A DNA stretch of 64,000 bases from assembly GCA_014607495.2 (NCBI GenBank), contig CP053169.1:3286001-3350000 (forward strand). The letters are read 5' to 3'. Below are positions 12,922 to 25,600 of this stretch, piece after piece; positions within the stretch are counted from its first letter, which is position 1, and every line of letters begins with the position of its first letter. The stretch is from Carposina sasakii (lineage: Eukaryota > Arthropoda > Insecta > Lepidoptera > Carposinidae). The notes below the pieces were generated by a model that saw nothing but the letters and a program-made list of their open reading frames with translations, did no database searches and was not told the origin of the DNA. A program made the position numbers and the translations under genes.

Positions 12922-13125
12922 ATACTGATACGAGTATTATAAAGGCGAAAGTTTGTGAGTGAGTTACTTCTTCACGTCTAAACGGCTGTAGTGATTTTAA
13001 TAAAATTTGGTATGGAGTTAACTGATACCCTGAATTAACACACAGGCTACTTTTTGTCCCGGAAAAATATTTTTATCCCGGATAATTTTGACATTTTGTT
13101 TTTTCCGCAGTCCACGGACGGAGTA
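12922..13125 (+). mobile_element. Lep1-like repeat, 3' end broken
   Basis: Family sequence from GAGTATTATAAAGGCG to GTCCACGGACGGAG, where a foldback MITE (13128-13387) follows in place of the usual GTCGCGGGCG end. Confidence 0.6.
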
Positions 13126-13127
13126 TA

Positions 13128-13387
13128 CAGGGTGTAACAGAAAGGGTATGTTAAGCGAAAAGCTATGTAAATAGCACACTATAGAGAACCTATTTCCAAA
13201 ATTTATGACTCGAAATCACATTTTAATTTTTAAAGATTGTATGAAAATTCCTGAGATATTTAAAAATTCTTTATACTATCGGGAAAAATAAACATGTGAT
13301 TTGGGGTCTCAAATTTTGTGAATAGGTTCTCTACAGTAGGCTATTTACATAGCTTTTTGCTTAACATACCCTTTTTGTTACACCCTG
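13128..13387. mobile_element. 260-bp foldback MITE with long terminal inverted repeats
   Basis: CAGGGTGTAACAGAAAGGGT and about 50 bp beyond are repeated inverted at the right end (TAACATACCC...TTACACCCTG). Flanked by TA on both sides. Confidence 0.7.
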
Positions 13388-13966
13388 TATACAGAATGAT
13401 TTTTCGTTGCCACCCTTAAGAGGAGGCAGACCTTATTTAGCATCTTTTTGATGAAATATGCTGAAACGGGTGCATGTTTGTTTAATGTGAGACTATTACA
13501 CTATATTCTTAGTACCCTTAACTATGTCATGTAAAGCCAAAAACATGATTTAATGATTTTCGCTCGATAGTTTTGTTTTTTGAAATCGACATGTTTTTTA
13601 GTCATTTTTACTTTTATTTCGGCTATTACATGAGGTAGGCGTTTAAAATAAATTCGGATGTCAAGATAATAATGATAGTAAACTTTTGTAAAGCCAAAAT
13701 TAAAAAACAATCATAATTGAACACACAATTAATAAAAATCTTTTTGAGACTTACGCTCTTTACTTCTGAGCTCAATCAGTTGTTTAGCGTGCAAGCGATA
13801 TTCTACTCTAATGCTTACAGAAAAGCGTTAAATAGTAACTTCGTGCCCGCTGACGCTCAGTACCGCGCTGTGCGCCGACGACGTAGGGTCTATGTCGCTT
13901 TCGCCCACGGCAGTGGCATTTTTTATTATCTTGCGGTGTAGGTATTACTCGATTGAGTTCGGACTA

Positions 13967-16256
13967 ATGGGAAATAAAACTAAAAAATATGTTTCCAAAA
14001 GGAAGATGGCTCAACGTTGGAGAGAATCAAAGGTGTAAGTAGCTATAATCATAATTAGTAAGTATGTAAAGTTTAGTGCTGAGAATGCATTTTATAATGG
14101 ACAGGAGAAAAAACAAAATGTCGAAATTACGGGATAAAATATTTACCCGGGATAAAAAGTATAATGTGTTATTCTGATACGTACCTAAGCTAATATAAGG
14201 TCTTTCCGAAATTAGTGATTTGCCTTTGACACGAAACTAGGAAAGTAAAAAGAAACAACTTTCACTATGGGGCCAACTCCGATATAGTGAAAAAAATCAG
14301 CTGTTCGATACATTTCAGGATTTTGCGTGATGAAGTAACAAACATACACACTCACACACATACAAACTTTCACCTTTATAAATTGGTAGAATTCCTTTGA
14401 ACGATGGCGCTAGTTGCTTTGTTTATCTATGTAAAAGTCTACAAAAGAAATTAGTTCCGAAATCACACACACAGCATGAGAAGTATTCTATAAGCGCACT
14501 GCTTTACACATGAAGCACATACACAAATTTTATATACATTTACGAGTATATGTAGGTACAATATCTTTCACCCACCTAAGGAACTTACTACTACAGGTGA
14601 GGCATAAATATTGGAATAGGTATGTGGATTAGGTATTTTTCAATACTAGTCGGTACCTAATACAACGATTAGGTCATCATCATCTTCCTGCCCTGTTCCC
14701 ATTTATTTGGGGTCGGCACAATATGTACTTTTCTTCCATTCATCCCTATTATCCGTCATCTCATGGCTCACTCCCAGTACACGCATATCCTCCCTCACAC
14801 AGTCCATCCAACATTTCTTTGGTCTACTTTCTTTTCTTTATATCCATCCACACTCATGCACAAAGCTCTCTGTAAAATATGCCTTTCATCCCGTCGCTTT
14901 ACATCATAGACTCATAATATAGCTTTACATGCCCGTACCAAGGCAGACGGTTACTTCGTAACTTGTCTGTGATCGGCGCAACTTTCAAACTTCCTCTTAT
15001 ATACACATTTCTTATTTTATCCATTCTTGTAACTCCACACATCCATCTCAACATTCTCATCTTGCTTACATGGAATTGATTTTTATCCTTCTTTACGGCC
15101 CAGCATTCAGATACAAGACGACATTAGGTATTAGGTATCGCATAAAATATCATCTTATTATGAGAAATCAACCGTAAGGCATAGACTATAAGTTTCAATT
15201 TTATTATTTAGCAAAAATACTACAATATCATTAGAATATGAAGGTAATTTTCACCATTTCTAACAAGTTTATAATAGCCCAGCGGTTACATCGGCGGAGT
15301 CGAAAGTCAGATATTCCTGGTTCGTATCCGGGTACAGACAAGACTTTTTTTTTCCTTTTTTTTTTACAAAATAAAAATCCTTTATTTAAACAAAATATTT
15401 GACACAAACTAAAAACAATTTAACTAAATATTAAAAATTTAACCTAATATAAAAAATGCATTTCGCTATTATCACGATATTTTCTATTTCCACAACTATT
15501 CTTTTTACGTAGGTATTTATTAGATAATGGATCATTCACCGAAAACCGATACTAAATATTCACCGAATAAAGATTCTACGTATTTATCTAATACGTAATG
15601 GATCACAGTAATGGAACGGCCATATTGCATAAATATTAGTATGTATTAGGTCGAACAGGTACGATTTTTACCTAATCCGACCCATCTTTACTTACTATAC
15701 TACGTAGCATCTTCGGCAGCAGTTCCTTATCTACAATATTTTGTTTATAGAATTCAAACCAATTGTGCCGAACAAAAAGTCCTGGAGTCGCCCGTCAAAG
15801 TTTATACCGAAATAATACCACCTGTAATGTTTGAAGAAAAGTGAGTGAGAACCTACCTACCTGCTATAATTTTGTTGTTTTTGCTCACTTGTTTTCACTT
15901 TTGGCTACTAAAACTTTTTTGATATTTTTAAACTCATTTCATATTTTAGCTCTCCGATTGACAGTTTGATGGTAACAGATGAGGTGGAGCATAGAACAGA
16001 AGGTATTTTACTGTATAAGGTAAATAGTACATATATATTTCTTGGGGAGTGTAGAGGATTAGTAAGAAAAATCATTTAATTTAATTGTATAGTATTTAAA
16101 CGCACATCAAATAAAATGATTTTTTTTTAGTCACAAATAATTGGAATTCATATAAAAATTACTGACTGCACAGCAAAATCCTCAAATAAGAATATTGCTA
16201 ATCAAACTGCAATTTATATTTGTGGCATACGCATACCGCTATTTATCTTTAAATAA
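13967..16256 (+). CDS. Unrecognised small four-exon gene, 117 residues
   Basis: I do not recognise this protein. Exons 13967-14034, 15751-15840, 15950-16019 and 16131-16256 join in one frame. The junctions are GT|A (Val), AA|C (Asn) and a phase-0 junction; donors are GTAAGT, GTGAGT and GTAAAT, and acceptors TTTATAG, ATTTTAG and a T-run TAG. The product starts MGNKTKKYVSKRKMAQRWRE, a strongly basic head that could be a nuclear-localisation or nucleic-acid-binding tail. A mixed middle follows (KVYTEIIPPVMF, then DSLMVTDEVEH), and a hydrophobic end (YICGIRIPLFIF). The TAA stop lies inside an AATAAA polyadenylation signal. The gene sits between, and on the opposite strand to, the two glucosidase genes. 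Exons 1-3 look like real coding sequence. Exon 4 is less certain, and this could be a decayed or transposon-derived gene. Confidence 0.55.
14095..14400 (-). repeat. Degraded Lep1-like repeat with foldback MITE insert
   Basis: Inverted Lep1 fragments (AAAACAAAATGTCGAAATTA near 14113 and AACAAACATACACAC near 14338) flank about 130 bp of another family: TTTGACACGAAACTAG followed by an AACTCCGATATAGTG segment. That family is also seen at 38306-38520. This lies in intron 1 of the small four-exon gene. Confidence 0.5.
14675..15120 (+). repeat. LINE-like 3' region
   Basis: ATCATCATCTTCCTGCCCTG, TTATTTGGGGTCGGC and a long C/T-rich stretch with CAGTCCATCCAACATTTC. Shorter relatives at 17349-17450 and 21708-21850. 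Inside intron 1 of the small four-exon gene. Confidence 0.5.
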
Positions 16257-16257
16257 A
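16252..16257 (+). terminator. Polyadenylation signal AATAAA of the small gene
   Basis: AATAAA overlaps the TAA stop of the four-exon gene, followed by a T-rich stretch. The match is exact, but use as a polyadenylation signal is inferred. Confidence 0.45.
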
Positions 16258-16944
16258 GTTTTTTTTATTTATGCACAGCTAATATTGCGAATGCACATTA
16301 TACATACCTGTTAACCCTTTATTTTTAAAAAACACCTACTATTTATATTTAACATACAGCAATTTACCTAAATGAAACGGCATTTTTTACATAATCATCT
16401 TAATATTAAAATTTGTTAAGTTACTACTTGTAACATTTTAACATATTGACTCACCTAAAAGCCTTTTTAAAAGCGATCTACATGAGTAAATTGGTCCCAT
16501 TTCACATATGTATCGGATACTATTTTTTGTGATATATAAAATAAATCTTTGATATCTACCATTAATCCGTTTTATTCAAAACTTCCTAATACTTGTTGCA
16601 TTGGATGAATTTTATACATAAATATAACTATGATGCAGGTAATGTGTTCTATTGTATGAATGACTTTTTAACATACCTATATTACTTATTAATAAATTAA
16701 TTATTTTAATTTAATTGTATTTTGCAAACAAAAATAAAATAAACATAACATTGAAATCAATTATAATAACGACTCTATGGGTTTTTATGTTCTCTGAGTT
16801 TGACCTAGCGTTGACCCGCCTGCTCGAAAGCGCGCGAATTTCGAATTTTAACACTACGTAGATCTTAACGCGTATCCTTGCATTGCGGGTGGCGGGGTAT
16901 GTGGGCGGAGCAACCGTGGGACTTTTATTTGACTGCTGGCTCTT

Positions 16945-17318
16945 AACGAAGGGTACGTACTCTATACATCAAATAAAGTAAGTTTATGCCAAAAAAATGG
17001 TAGGTAATTTGTACTGGTAATAAAAATGTAGGTAATTTTAAAAAAAAAAAACTTTAATTACTTTATTGGGGGAAATTTATAGTGTTCAGTGTTTATGCCA
17101 GTTTTTTCATAGACAGATATTAATTATTTCTCGTGAAAAAATCTTGCTACACGCGTCAATGTGCATTTATGCAGAAAAACGCAGTCTATTTACTCAACTT
17201 TGGACCCTAATATTTTGGAAACCAGACACTTCCCAGGTATGCTTCCATGGAGAAAAATGATCGTGATGATGAGGAGTTTTCGTAGTTTTCGGGAACGTTG
17301 CCGACCAAAATCATCCTG
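16945..17318 (+). mobile_element. CAGGRTG MITE, left end lost
   Basis: Recognisable from CTTAACGAAGGGTACG to AAAATCATCCTG. The left terminus is replaced by unrelated sequence. Confidence 0.55.
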
Positions 17319-17778
17319 TATATGCAAGTTCAAATAAATATATTTTATCATCATCATCATCTTCCTGCCCTTATCCTATTTTTATGGGGTCAAAGATTTG
17401 GCATTTGTTTTACGGCCGGTTGCCTGCCTGACGCCAACCCTTCTCAACCCTAATTATATATAATAATTATATTCTTCATCTTAGATGACAAACCACGGTA
17501 TTATATTGGACAACAGATTCATAATCTAGGCCCGAAAGCGATAACTTTGATGTTTCAGAAACCTAATAACCTAGCGTTATCTGACAAATCTTCGGGACAG
17601 TTCAAATAACTAGAATGCCTATATTTGCTTAGCTTAGATGCTCCAGTTTTTTGATATCGTGTTGCTAAGAGTATACGTTAATTTTATAATCTTTGACCCA
17701 CATTAATTACAGTATATCGTGGAAGAAAATCGTTCAAGCGCGAGTCGGTCCCGACCACCGAATGTCCTGTACGTAGAT

Positions 17779-18004
17779 TCATCCTACTAATATTATAAAC
17801 GCGAAAGTTTGTGAGGATGTATGTATGTAAGGATATTTGTTGCTCTTTCACGCAAAAACTGCGTAATGTATTTTGATGAAACTTTACATAATATAGCTTA
17901 CATATTAGAATAACGCATAGGCTACATTTTATCCCGGATTATTTCTACATTTTGTTTTTTCTGCAGTCCACGCGAACGCGGGAACAGGTCGCGGGCGTCC
18001 ACTA
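17779..18004 (+). mobile_element. Lep1-like Helitron-type repeat
   Basis: Starts CATCCTACTAATATTATAAA and ends GCGGGCGTCCACTA. An almost full copy. Confidence 0.65.
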
Positions 18005-18602
18005 TTAACATATATAAATGTAAATGAAGCTATTGTACTCTTCATTTAATTTGAATTACTCGCGTAGACGTTTATATCAAAATATTATATCATCTAAGTT
18101 GGCAGTTTGCATGACCTATGTCTTTGCCAGAAATGCAAAATGGTGACTGGCCTTTTTTACAGTAAAACATTAACGTGGATTTCAAAGAAAACAATTTCGT
18201 AATTTAAATTTAATGTTGTTTTTCTTTACAGGTTAGTGATTAATAAATAACTTAGTACATAATTGTATAAACCTTTGATAAAAATAACTTGTGTAAAATT
18301 GTTGTAAAATTCATAAAATAAATTTCTCTTTACAGAGCAACAACTAAACTTTTTGTTTCAATAAATTACATTATTACATAAATAATTCGTGAAACAAGTC
18401 TTGCGGTATTTTTAGACAAATTACAGTTATATAATTTTCAGTTTTTTACCTTTCTAGTAAAATTAGGATTAAGTACTACATCTCGCAGTGCTAATCAATG
18501 GAAAATACCTTGTAAATTTTGATCCGATAAGATAATTCATTTTACCGTTTTATATACGATACGAACCTCTATCATTACAATTTTTTAAAGATTGTTACAT
18601 TT

Positions 18603-18672
18603 CGATTGGGTGCGATTCCCACTCGGGTGAAGAATTTTTTCCATTTCTTTATTAATAATTTTATAATTGTTA
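18603..18672 (+). repeat. SINE family C tail fragment
   Basis: GCGATTCCCACTCGGGTGAA and a tail with TTTATTAATAATTTTATAA. Confidence 0.4.
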
Positions 18673-19041
18673 CATTTTTCTGAACAGAAGTTATTGTTCA
18701 TTTATCGCTAAGCTAATTAGGTACTTAGTAACTTTTTACCCATGGTCCCTGAAATTGTACTCTGTCAGTAGAAACTTATTTATTTATTCCTGTAACCCTA
18801 ATAATGTCATAAACCCCATATTTACAATACTAATAATAAAAACATTACTTTGTCCTCAATTCCCTTTATTATGCAAATATTATGACAATGTCTACTCTAT
18901 GTTACGACATAAGCGCACATTCGTTAATAAATAACTGTTTGAATTCGAATACATTATGTTTTTAACATACCTTACATAGATTACGAAGTACCTGGTGTAG
19001 ATGTTAAGTGTAAAATAAAATCATCGCTCACGGTATGTTGA

Positions 19042-19285
19042 CGGCCGATTGGTGTAGTTGGTAGTGGCCCTGCCTGCGACGCCATAGGTCCTGGGTTCGA
19101 ATCCCGGTACGTGCAAACATTGATGTGATGAATATCGATGTTTGTTTCAGAGTCATGGATGTTTATATACTTATCTATGTATTTATATACCGTTGCTTAG
19201 TACCCACGACACAAGACCTTAGGGATCTTAGTGTGAGACTAGGTCAATGTGTTGTGAAGTGTGTGAATATTTATTTATATATTAT
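19042..19285 (+). mobile_element. SINE family B, reference copy
   Basis: tRNA-like head GCCGATTGGTGTAGTTGG and GGTCCTGGGTTCGAATCCC, then a body with TGTTTGTTTCAGAGTCATGG and an AT-rich tail. Confidence 0.75.
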
Positions 19286-19692
19286 AGTGTAAATGCGAAG
19301 AAAACTAATTCGATACAGTCTATTTTAGGTGACCCCTGAATACCCGCCCACACGCTCACTGGTCGTGTATAAACTGTCAGAGTATGATACATTTTGTTGT
19401 TATTTTGCACCTTTTCTAACACTACACAATTATCAGTGTATTTACACCTGCACCTGAATAATGTGTGAACAAGGTTGTCAAGGGCCGATTTTTTCAATGG
19501 TCAGATAGCCTATCTGAAGGATAAATTTGATGATGTCTTTCTCTAAAATTTGATCAAGATAGTGACAGCATCGACTTTATCTTTTAGGTAGACTATCGGA
19601 CCAGTGGAATAATTCCTAGAATAGGCTCTTGGCTCCAAAAATATTTATCATTCAATAGGCTGCTTCTTCTGCTTCATAAGGCACTCGCTGTT

Positions 19693-22600
19693 CTACAAGT
19701 AAGGTACGAGTAACTCTACTGTCGCTATAGAGTTAGCTGGTAGTGAGACGATAGCTTGTTCTTCACCCAACCGTAGGCTTAGTATTGTCGTTGAATTTGC
19801 ACTGAAAATGGAAAGGCGAAAGGGGATATAAGTAAACAGGTCATAGGTACTTATTATAGTAGGGGAGCCCAAGCGGGGATTTTTGAAGTTACTCGAGCGT
19901 GTCAGAAAATTATGTAGGGAGAATCCTTGCATAATGTAATGTACCCTTACCACATATGAACCCTTAGTATGGTGGTGTACGTTGAGGGGAACCCGTCAGA
20001 TTAGTAAAAAAAAATCGATCCTCCGAAAAACTCGAGCGCGTCAGATTAAGAGAGGGTAAGTTAATTACAGTGAGATAAGTGTATATTTCAATAATCTGAC
20101 GATTTGAATGTGACATTAAGAAATAAACAAGTCACAAAGTTGTAAAAAAAAACGATACCTCGAAATACTCGAGCGTGATTAAATTTTTTTTTTTTAAAGA
20201 TAATAGTGTCAGGATTGTAAAAAAAAAATAATCTGACGTTTTAAATGGGGTAATGTTTATTAATTTGTCGAAAAAAGGTGGAGCGTACAGCGGCAGAGAG
20301 CTGTGGTTCCCCCACGCTGCGCCTAACTTTCGTTCTCACTCATTCTTTATCTCTTACTCTCTCGCACCGTCACAACTACGCCATGTTGTCATCTCAGCTT
20401 AGTGATGGGCAAATGGAAAAAAAACATCGATATTTATCGTATCGATATTTTTCAAATATATCGATAATATCACCCAAGAAATATCGATATTTCGATATAT
20501 CGATATTTTTTGCCCAATTTGCAATTATTTATAAAAATTGCCAAAATTATCGCTAACTTCCATACAGCAGACATGACATTTAACATAAATACAACTCACA
20601 CAAAAAAAATAACAATAAGCTACGCTTAGTTTACTCGTGACAACACAACAAAACAACGTTCGTACCAACACTCTAAACTAAAATGCAGTCAGTCCAGTGC
20701 AGTGATACCAACCAAACCAACAAGCAATGTCATTGTCATAGACAAACAAGTCATAGAGTGTAATTTTTGTTTGTGTTTGAAGCAAAGAAACTAAACCCAT
20801 ACAGCCTACTGCATATTTTCTAAATTTAAGAAATCGGATTGGTCAAAAACATGATGTGACGCATGAGCAGACGCCAGACAGCAGAGCTTTAAAAATATAT
20901 CGATTTTGATATCTGAAAATAAATATCGAAAATTGATATATCGCAGGAAAAAATATCGCTAATTTATATCGATATTTTTCTGAAAAAAATATCGATATTT
21001 TGATGTGTATATGATCCTTTCATTCATCTGTGAAGAAAGCACAGCAAGAATTTCCCTTAAAAATGGTCAGATTAGCTATATCCCTCCATATAATTGTCAG
21101 ATTATGATTCAGGAGGACAGTAACATCAAATTGATCCCCCTGCAGAAAAATCTGACGCGCTGGAGTATTTCAAGGTCACCATTTTTTTTTACATATTAAA
21201 AAATTAATTATGACTGAACGCCTCGTGCAAATCGTCAGTCATTTGAATAGTACACTTTTTAGGGTTTACTTAACACTCACTTTGAATATCTGACACGCTC
21301 GAATAATTTTTTTTTTTTTTTTTTTTTCAACCATTGGTTCTGGCCACCCCCCTTCAATTAATTGTCAGATTAATGTCTAATAGTTATGAGTAATATAAAG
21401 CGCATATGTACTATAAATGACTGACGCGCTCGAGTATTTCCATATGACGATTTTTTTTTACATTTTTAAACAAGTGTACACGGTAAACCCCCCACTAAAA
21501 TAGAAAATGCAACATAAACTTTTTTTTGCTCATAACATAATCTGTAGAATCCACTAAGTCCCCATGACGCTCGAGTAACTGCAAATTTAGCATCTCGGGC
21601 TCCCCTACTATTATGTGAAGTAGAGTTGAAGTATTATGGAGATAGAATAGGACTAAGTATAAATAAATAAATTTAATCATATTTACTATTACTAATACAT
21701 ACTATCATCAGCTTCCTGTCCTTGTCGCATTATTTATTGGATCGGCGAAATATGGTTTCTTTCGAAACTCATATTACCAAAGATTTGACGTTTCTTTTTA
21801 CGGCTAGCTTCCCTCCTGACGCCAACCCTCCACGGATACGGCCAAGTGACAATTTAAGAATATTAAAATCCGCACATTAAATAAACCCAGTGGTACTCGA
21901 TCAATGTCCGTGTCTACGATCGAACTTACGCTGTCCGACTGGAAGTCGTGCGTGATACGTCTAAACCAGACTTTCCCAAAGTGGGCGATAACGCCCCCTT
22001 GTGGGCGTTGGAAGCCTAGAGAGGGGCAGTTAAGGCCCCATAAAAAAATAGCACAACTAATATGCTATTGACATTTTTAAGGTGAAATAAAAACGGGGGG
22101 CGCTACTGATTTTCAAAGCGGGCGTTAGCCGAAATAAGTTTGCAAACCTATGATCTAAACCATTGGGCTAACACCGCTTTTAATCATAGCATATACAATA
22201 TGAAAGTTATATAACATTTAAATATATTATATCTAGAGAATACCCTATAAACTTACTCATTATACAGAACGACAACAACTGTACTGTTCGTAGTGAAAAA
22301 CGCAACACTTTGTACCATCGTCGATGGATTCACCATTCCAATCCTCTTGGAACCTCGTGGAACAAACTTCGACAGATGCCCGATAGCGTAGAACATCGGT
22401 TGCTTGACAAACTCCCCATTGTCAGCATCAACGATCACGGGAGAGTCCACGATATTGCTGATGAAGTTTGGACCACCTCCCTGGTCCAGGCATAGGTTCC
22501 AGTCGATCCATCCGACCACCTCGTGGTTTAATACCTGAGTATTAATGGTATTATGAAGTCAAGTGTGAGCTTTTGTAGGCGTTTTGGTACTTTTTCTTTC

Positions 22601-25600
22601 TTAATCAGGGTATAAAAGTAGGGTATGTAAGTGAAATGCTATGAAAAAAGCCCAATATAGAGAACCTACATAAAATTTGAGACTGAAAATCAAATGTTTA
22701 TTTTTGTATGAATATTCCTCAGAAGCTTTATGATTGAACAGATTATGCCAACACTATCTGAAAAATGAAACAGCGGCATAGCATTTCGCTTCACATACTG
22801 TTACACCCTGTATATAAAAATGAATCGCGAATGCGACCGTTCGTCCGACCGCAAAAATTCTGATGGCACAAAAGGTTTTGATTTTATTTTTTGTAAATGG
22901 GTGCCATTGGATTTGTCAGGAGGGGTTCCAGAATTCAAACTCATATGTAATGGTAGGTTAAGACTTACATCAATCATATCCATGACGTAATGTCTGGCTC
23001 TTTCCCATGATCCCAACTCGACGCCACTGACCCTCACATCTGTGAAATTCAGAAATCAATATCAGTTTACATTCATCAGTCTGCTGGACGAAGGCCTCCC
23101 TAGGGCCTACAGGTTTGGTCGTTATAATATTTTTTATAAGGCATGCATACCAAGAGAACCCTTTTTTTATGAGAATTATCCCACGTCTTTGAATCTCGTA
23201 TTGTAATTTAATTAAATCCACATGAGCTTCTTCAAATTCCTTTAGATCTATTAATGGCTGATGTCAACAAAAAATGTAAATCGAACTATCAATCATTAAA
23301 AATAGTACCTACTTTTCTGTATATTTCTTTGGAAACATGGTAATTGCTGTACATACTCCAAATACCACGGCAAAATCTGTAGTCTGTAAAAAATGGACAA
23401 TTAGAGATTCCTAAACATATATTATAATCTACTTACCTTCACAAGCCTCGGTATACAATATGAACTTGTCAGGATATTTGAGTTGAGTCTCTGACAGAAT
23501 TGTAGGGGGAGTCACACTGTCATAGTAGAAATGTACAGCAATTCCGTCCAAATAATCCTCTGCTGCTGGTACTATTTCAATTAACTTAAAAGAATTCATT
23601 TAATAAAAATTAGGCAATGAAAAAAATTTTATTATTGTTTTTATCTTAGAATAATGATTTCGCTCCGCTCTGAGCGAAGACCTATCATTAATTTAAGGTT
23701 TTTATATTAACTTATGATGCAATCTAAAGATACCGAGGGCAATCACGCTATTGTTGAAAGTATTTAGCAAACCTAAACCACCACCAAAAAGGGTGTTCAT
23801 CCAAATTTCCTATTTGGCGAAATTTTGACATCTTAAATAAATTAAATTAAATTACTTTGTAGAATTCCCGTTCATCCTACTGGTGGGACAACGCTTGATA
23901 GGACGGACGGTGAATGGGACCGGGTGTGAACCGGTTTATGTAACAACCAAGAGACGGCAAAGTGCGCAAAATTATCAAAACTTTCACCCAGTTTCACCCT
24001 TCCCTGATGAAGTCTAACCGCGGTGACATTTTTCGATACTTTAAATTTGCGTACTTCACTGTCGCTTGCTGCATTGACATTGTCCAGTCCAAGGGTCCTT
24101 AATTCTTCGCTTACCTTGTCAATGTATTCTACTATATAATTTCTTCCATCGTCATTGCCCAGTATCTTAACATTGAATCTTGAGCTGCGTATTAAGGGTC
24201 CCAGGTAGTTCGCTATCCATATACCCTGCGAAGAAAGGATTCTGCTAATGTCAGCGAGGGTAAAATTAACCTCAGAAATTAACACAAATTGAAGGCGTCA
24301 AATTCAAAATCAAATGACAGTATTAATTAGCAATTGGTTAAGGTTTGAGAAACCGGTGGTTAATTATATGACTACTGTGCGGCTTAGAAAATCTATAAAG
24401 CTAGGTTTTCGTTTACCTTTAATTAATTATTGTGATGCTGACTTAACAATATGGTGCTCTATACTGTATGTCTTTTTTAATTACTTATTTAATTCATTAA
24501 GTAATCACAAATTTTCCCATTGTTGTGATATCGATTACCTTATGAAGACTTCCCTACTCAGATAGTTCAATATGTTCTAAATAAATGTAGTAAGTTACTT
24601 TTTTACCATGTCCGACGGTAACCATCCAAGATTACTGAAATAAGGCATAAACTGCGTGTATGTACCGTCGGTAGGCTCATTAGTTGTAGTGATTCCCCAT
24701 ATAGGTATTCCCAGAGTACTGTACGCTTCGATAAATCTGAAACATTTTGAAGGTTAAACCATAAGAGTACTCGTAATAATTCAAAATGCGATAAATATTA
24801 AAACCGGTGAGCATGAAGAACTTGATGAATATGGATGAGGCGACAGAGGTAAGTTTGGAACGTACTAAATGGAGATCTCTAGTCTCTGCCTACCCCTATG
24901 GGACGTGGGCATGAGGTTATGTATGTAAATATTAAAATTACAATTGCCTGGTAAGGCTTTTCTAGTTAAGTTATCTAAGCCTGCGACTTTTGTTTTTTTT
25001 TACTTTACTTTTTTTTATTATAATTTTGACTAGCTTCAAACTGTAAGTTAGTATTATCTTGTTTATGGTCTTACCTCAAATGATAAAGGGCATACGTATA
25101 GTAATACTCCTCCAACAGATACCCTTCTCCATAAAATAGGTTGTTAGACTTCATCCAAGGTGGTGGACTCCACACAGAGCTTACAATATGAACTGGGGTC
25201 TTGGAAGTTGTCATTATTTCGTAGATTAGGGGAACCTGGAGATACAGCGACAGGCTGATTACCTATCTTGCAAAAGCGAAGCAGAAGCAAAACAACAGCG
25301 AAAATTGCACAATATTCGCGTTGAAATGTCGAATTCCTCTGAGATTGCTGTTACGTAATACGAATTTTACAAGCCATCAGCGAATTTATGCATAATTTCC
25401 GCTATTGCATTGGTTTTGCTAGCTAGGTGACATGGGGGCCGTTTATTTTTATTGTTGGTAGTCTTGAAAGATCTCGCTTAGAAAAGGTGCATAAGTACCC
25501 TAATATCGACCGAATAATAAATATGCTATGTTATTTCGTTCTAAAAATAATTTTCTGTGAGGGTAGTCCGCTTACCTTATATTCATAGTCTTCATAAGCT

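Larger units (their letters stand above)
11132..13966. other. Upstream region of glucosidase copy 1
   Basis: Mostly transposon debris: a CAGGRTG MITE, a related CAGGATG-adjacent repeat to about 12240, a reverse transcriptase fragment, a Lep1 fragment and a foldback MITE. A GC-richer patch at 13840-13925 (CGACGACG-like) just before the small four-exon gene could be its promoter or leader. Confidence 0.45.
16258..19692. other. Region between the small gene and glucosidase copy 2
   Basis: AT-rich, no convincing exon on either strand. Contains a truncated MITE, a LINE tail fragment, a Lep1-like repeat, a SINE C fragment and a full SINE B. Confidence 0.5.

Noticed and set aside
19042..19115. tRNA gene
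   Set aside because: Has A- and B-box-like text, but it is followed by a SINE body repeated at several sites, and the acceptor arms do not pair.
20278..20556. 92-residue ORF as the transposase of the 1.75-kb element
   Set aside because: Its second half is just translated ATCGATATT repeats, and no DDE/DDD-type context is visible.
23872..24285. 137-residue minus-strand ORF as an independent gene
   Set aside because: Only 24115-24225 is real (glucosidase copy 2 exon 8); the rest reads through introns.
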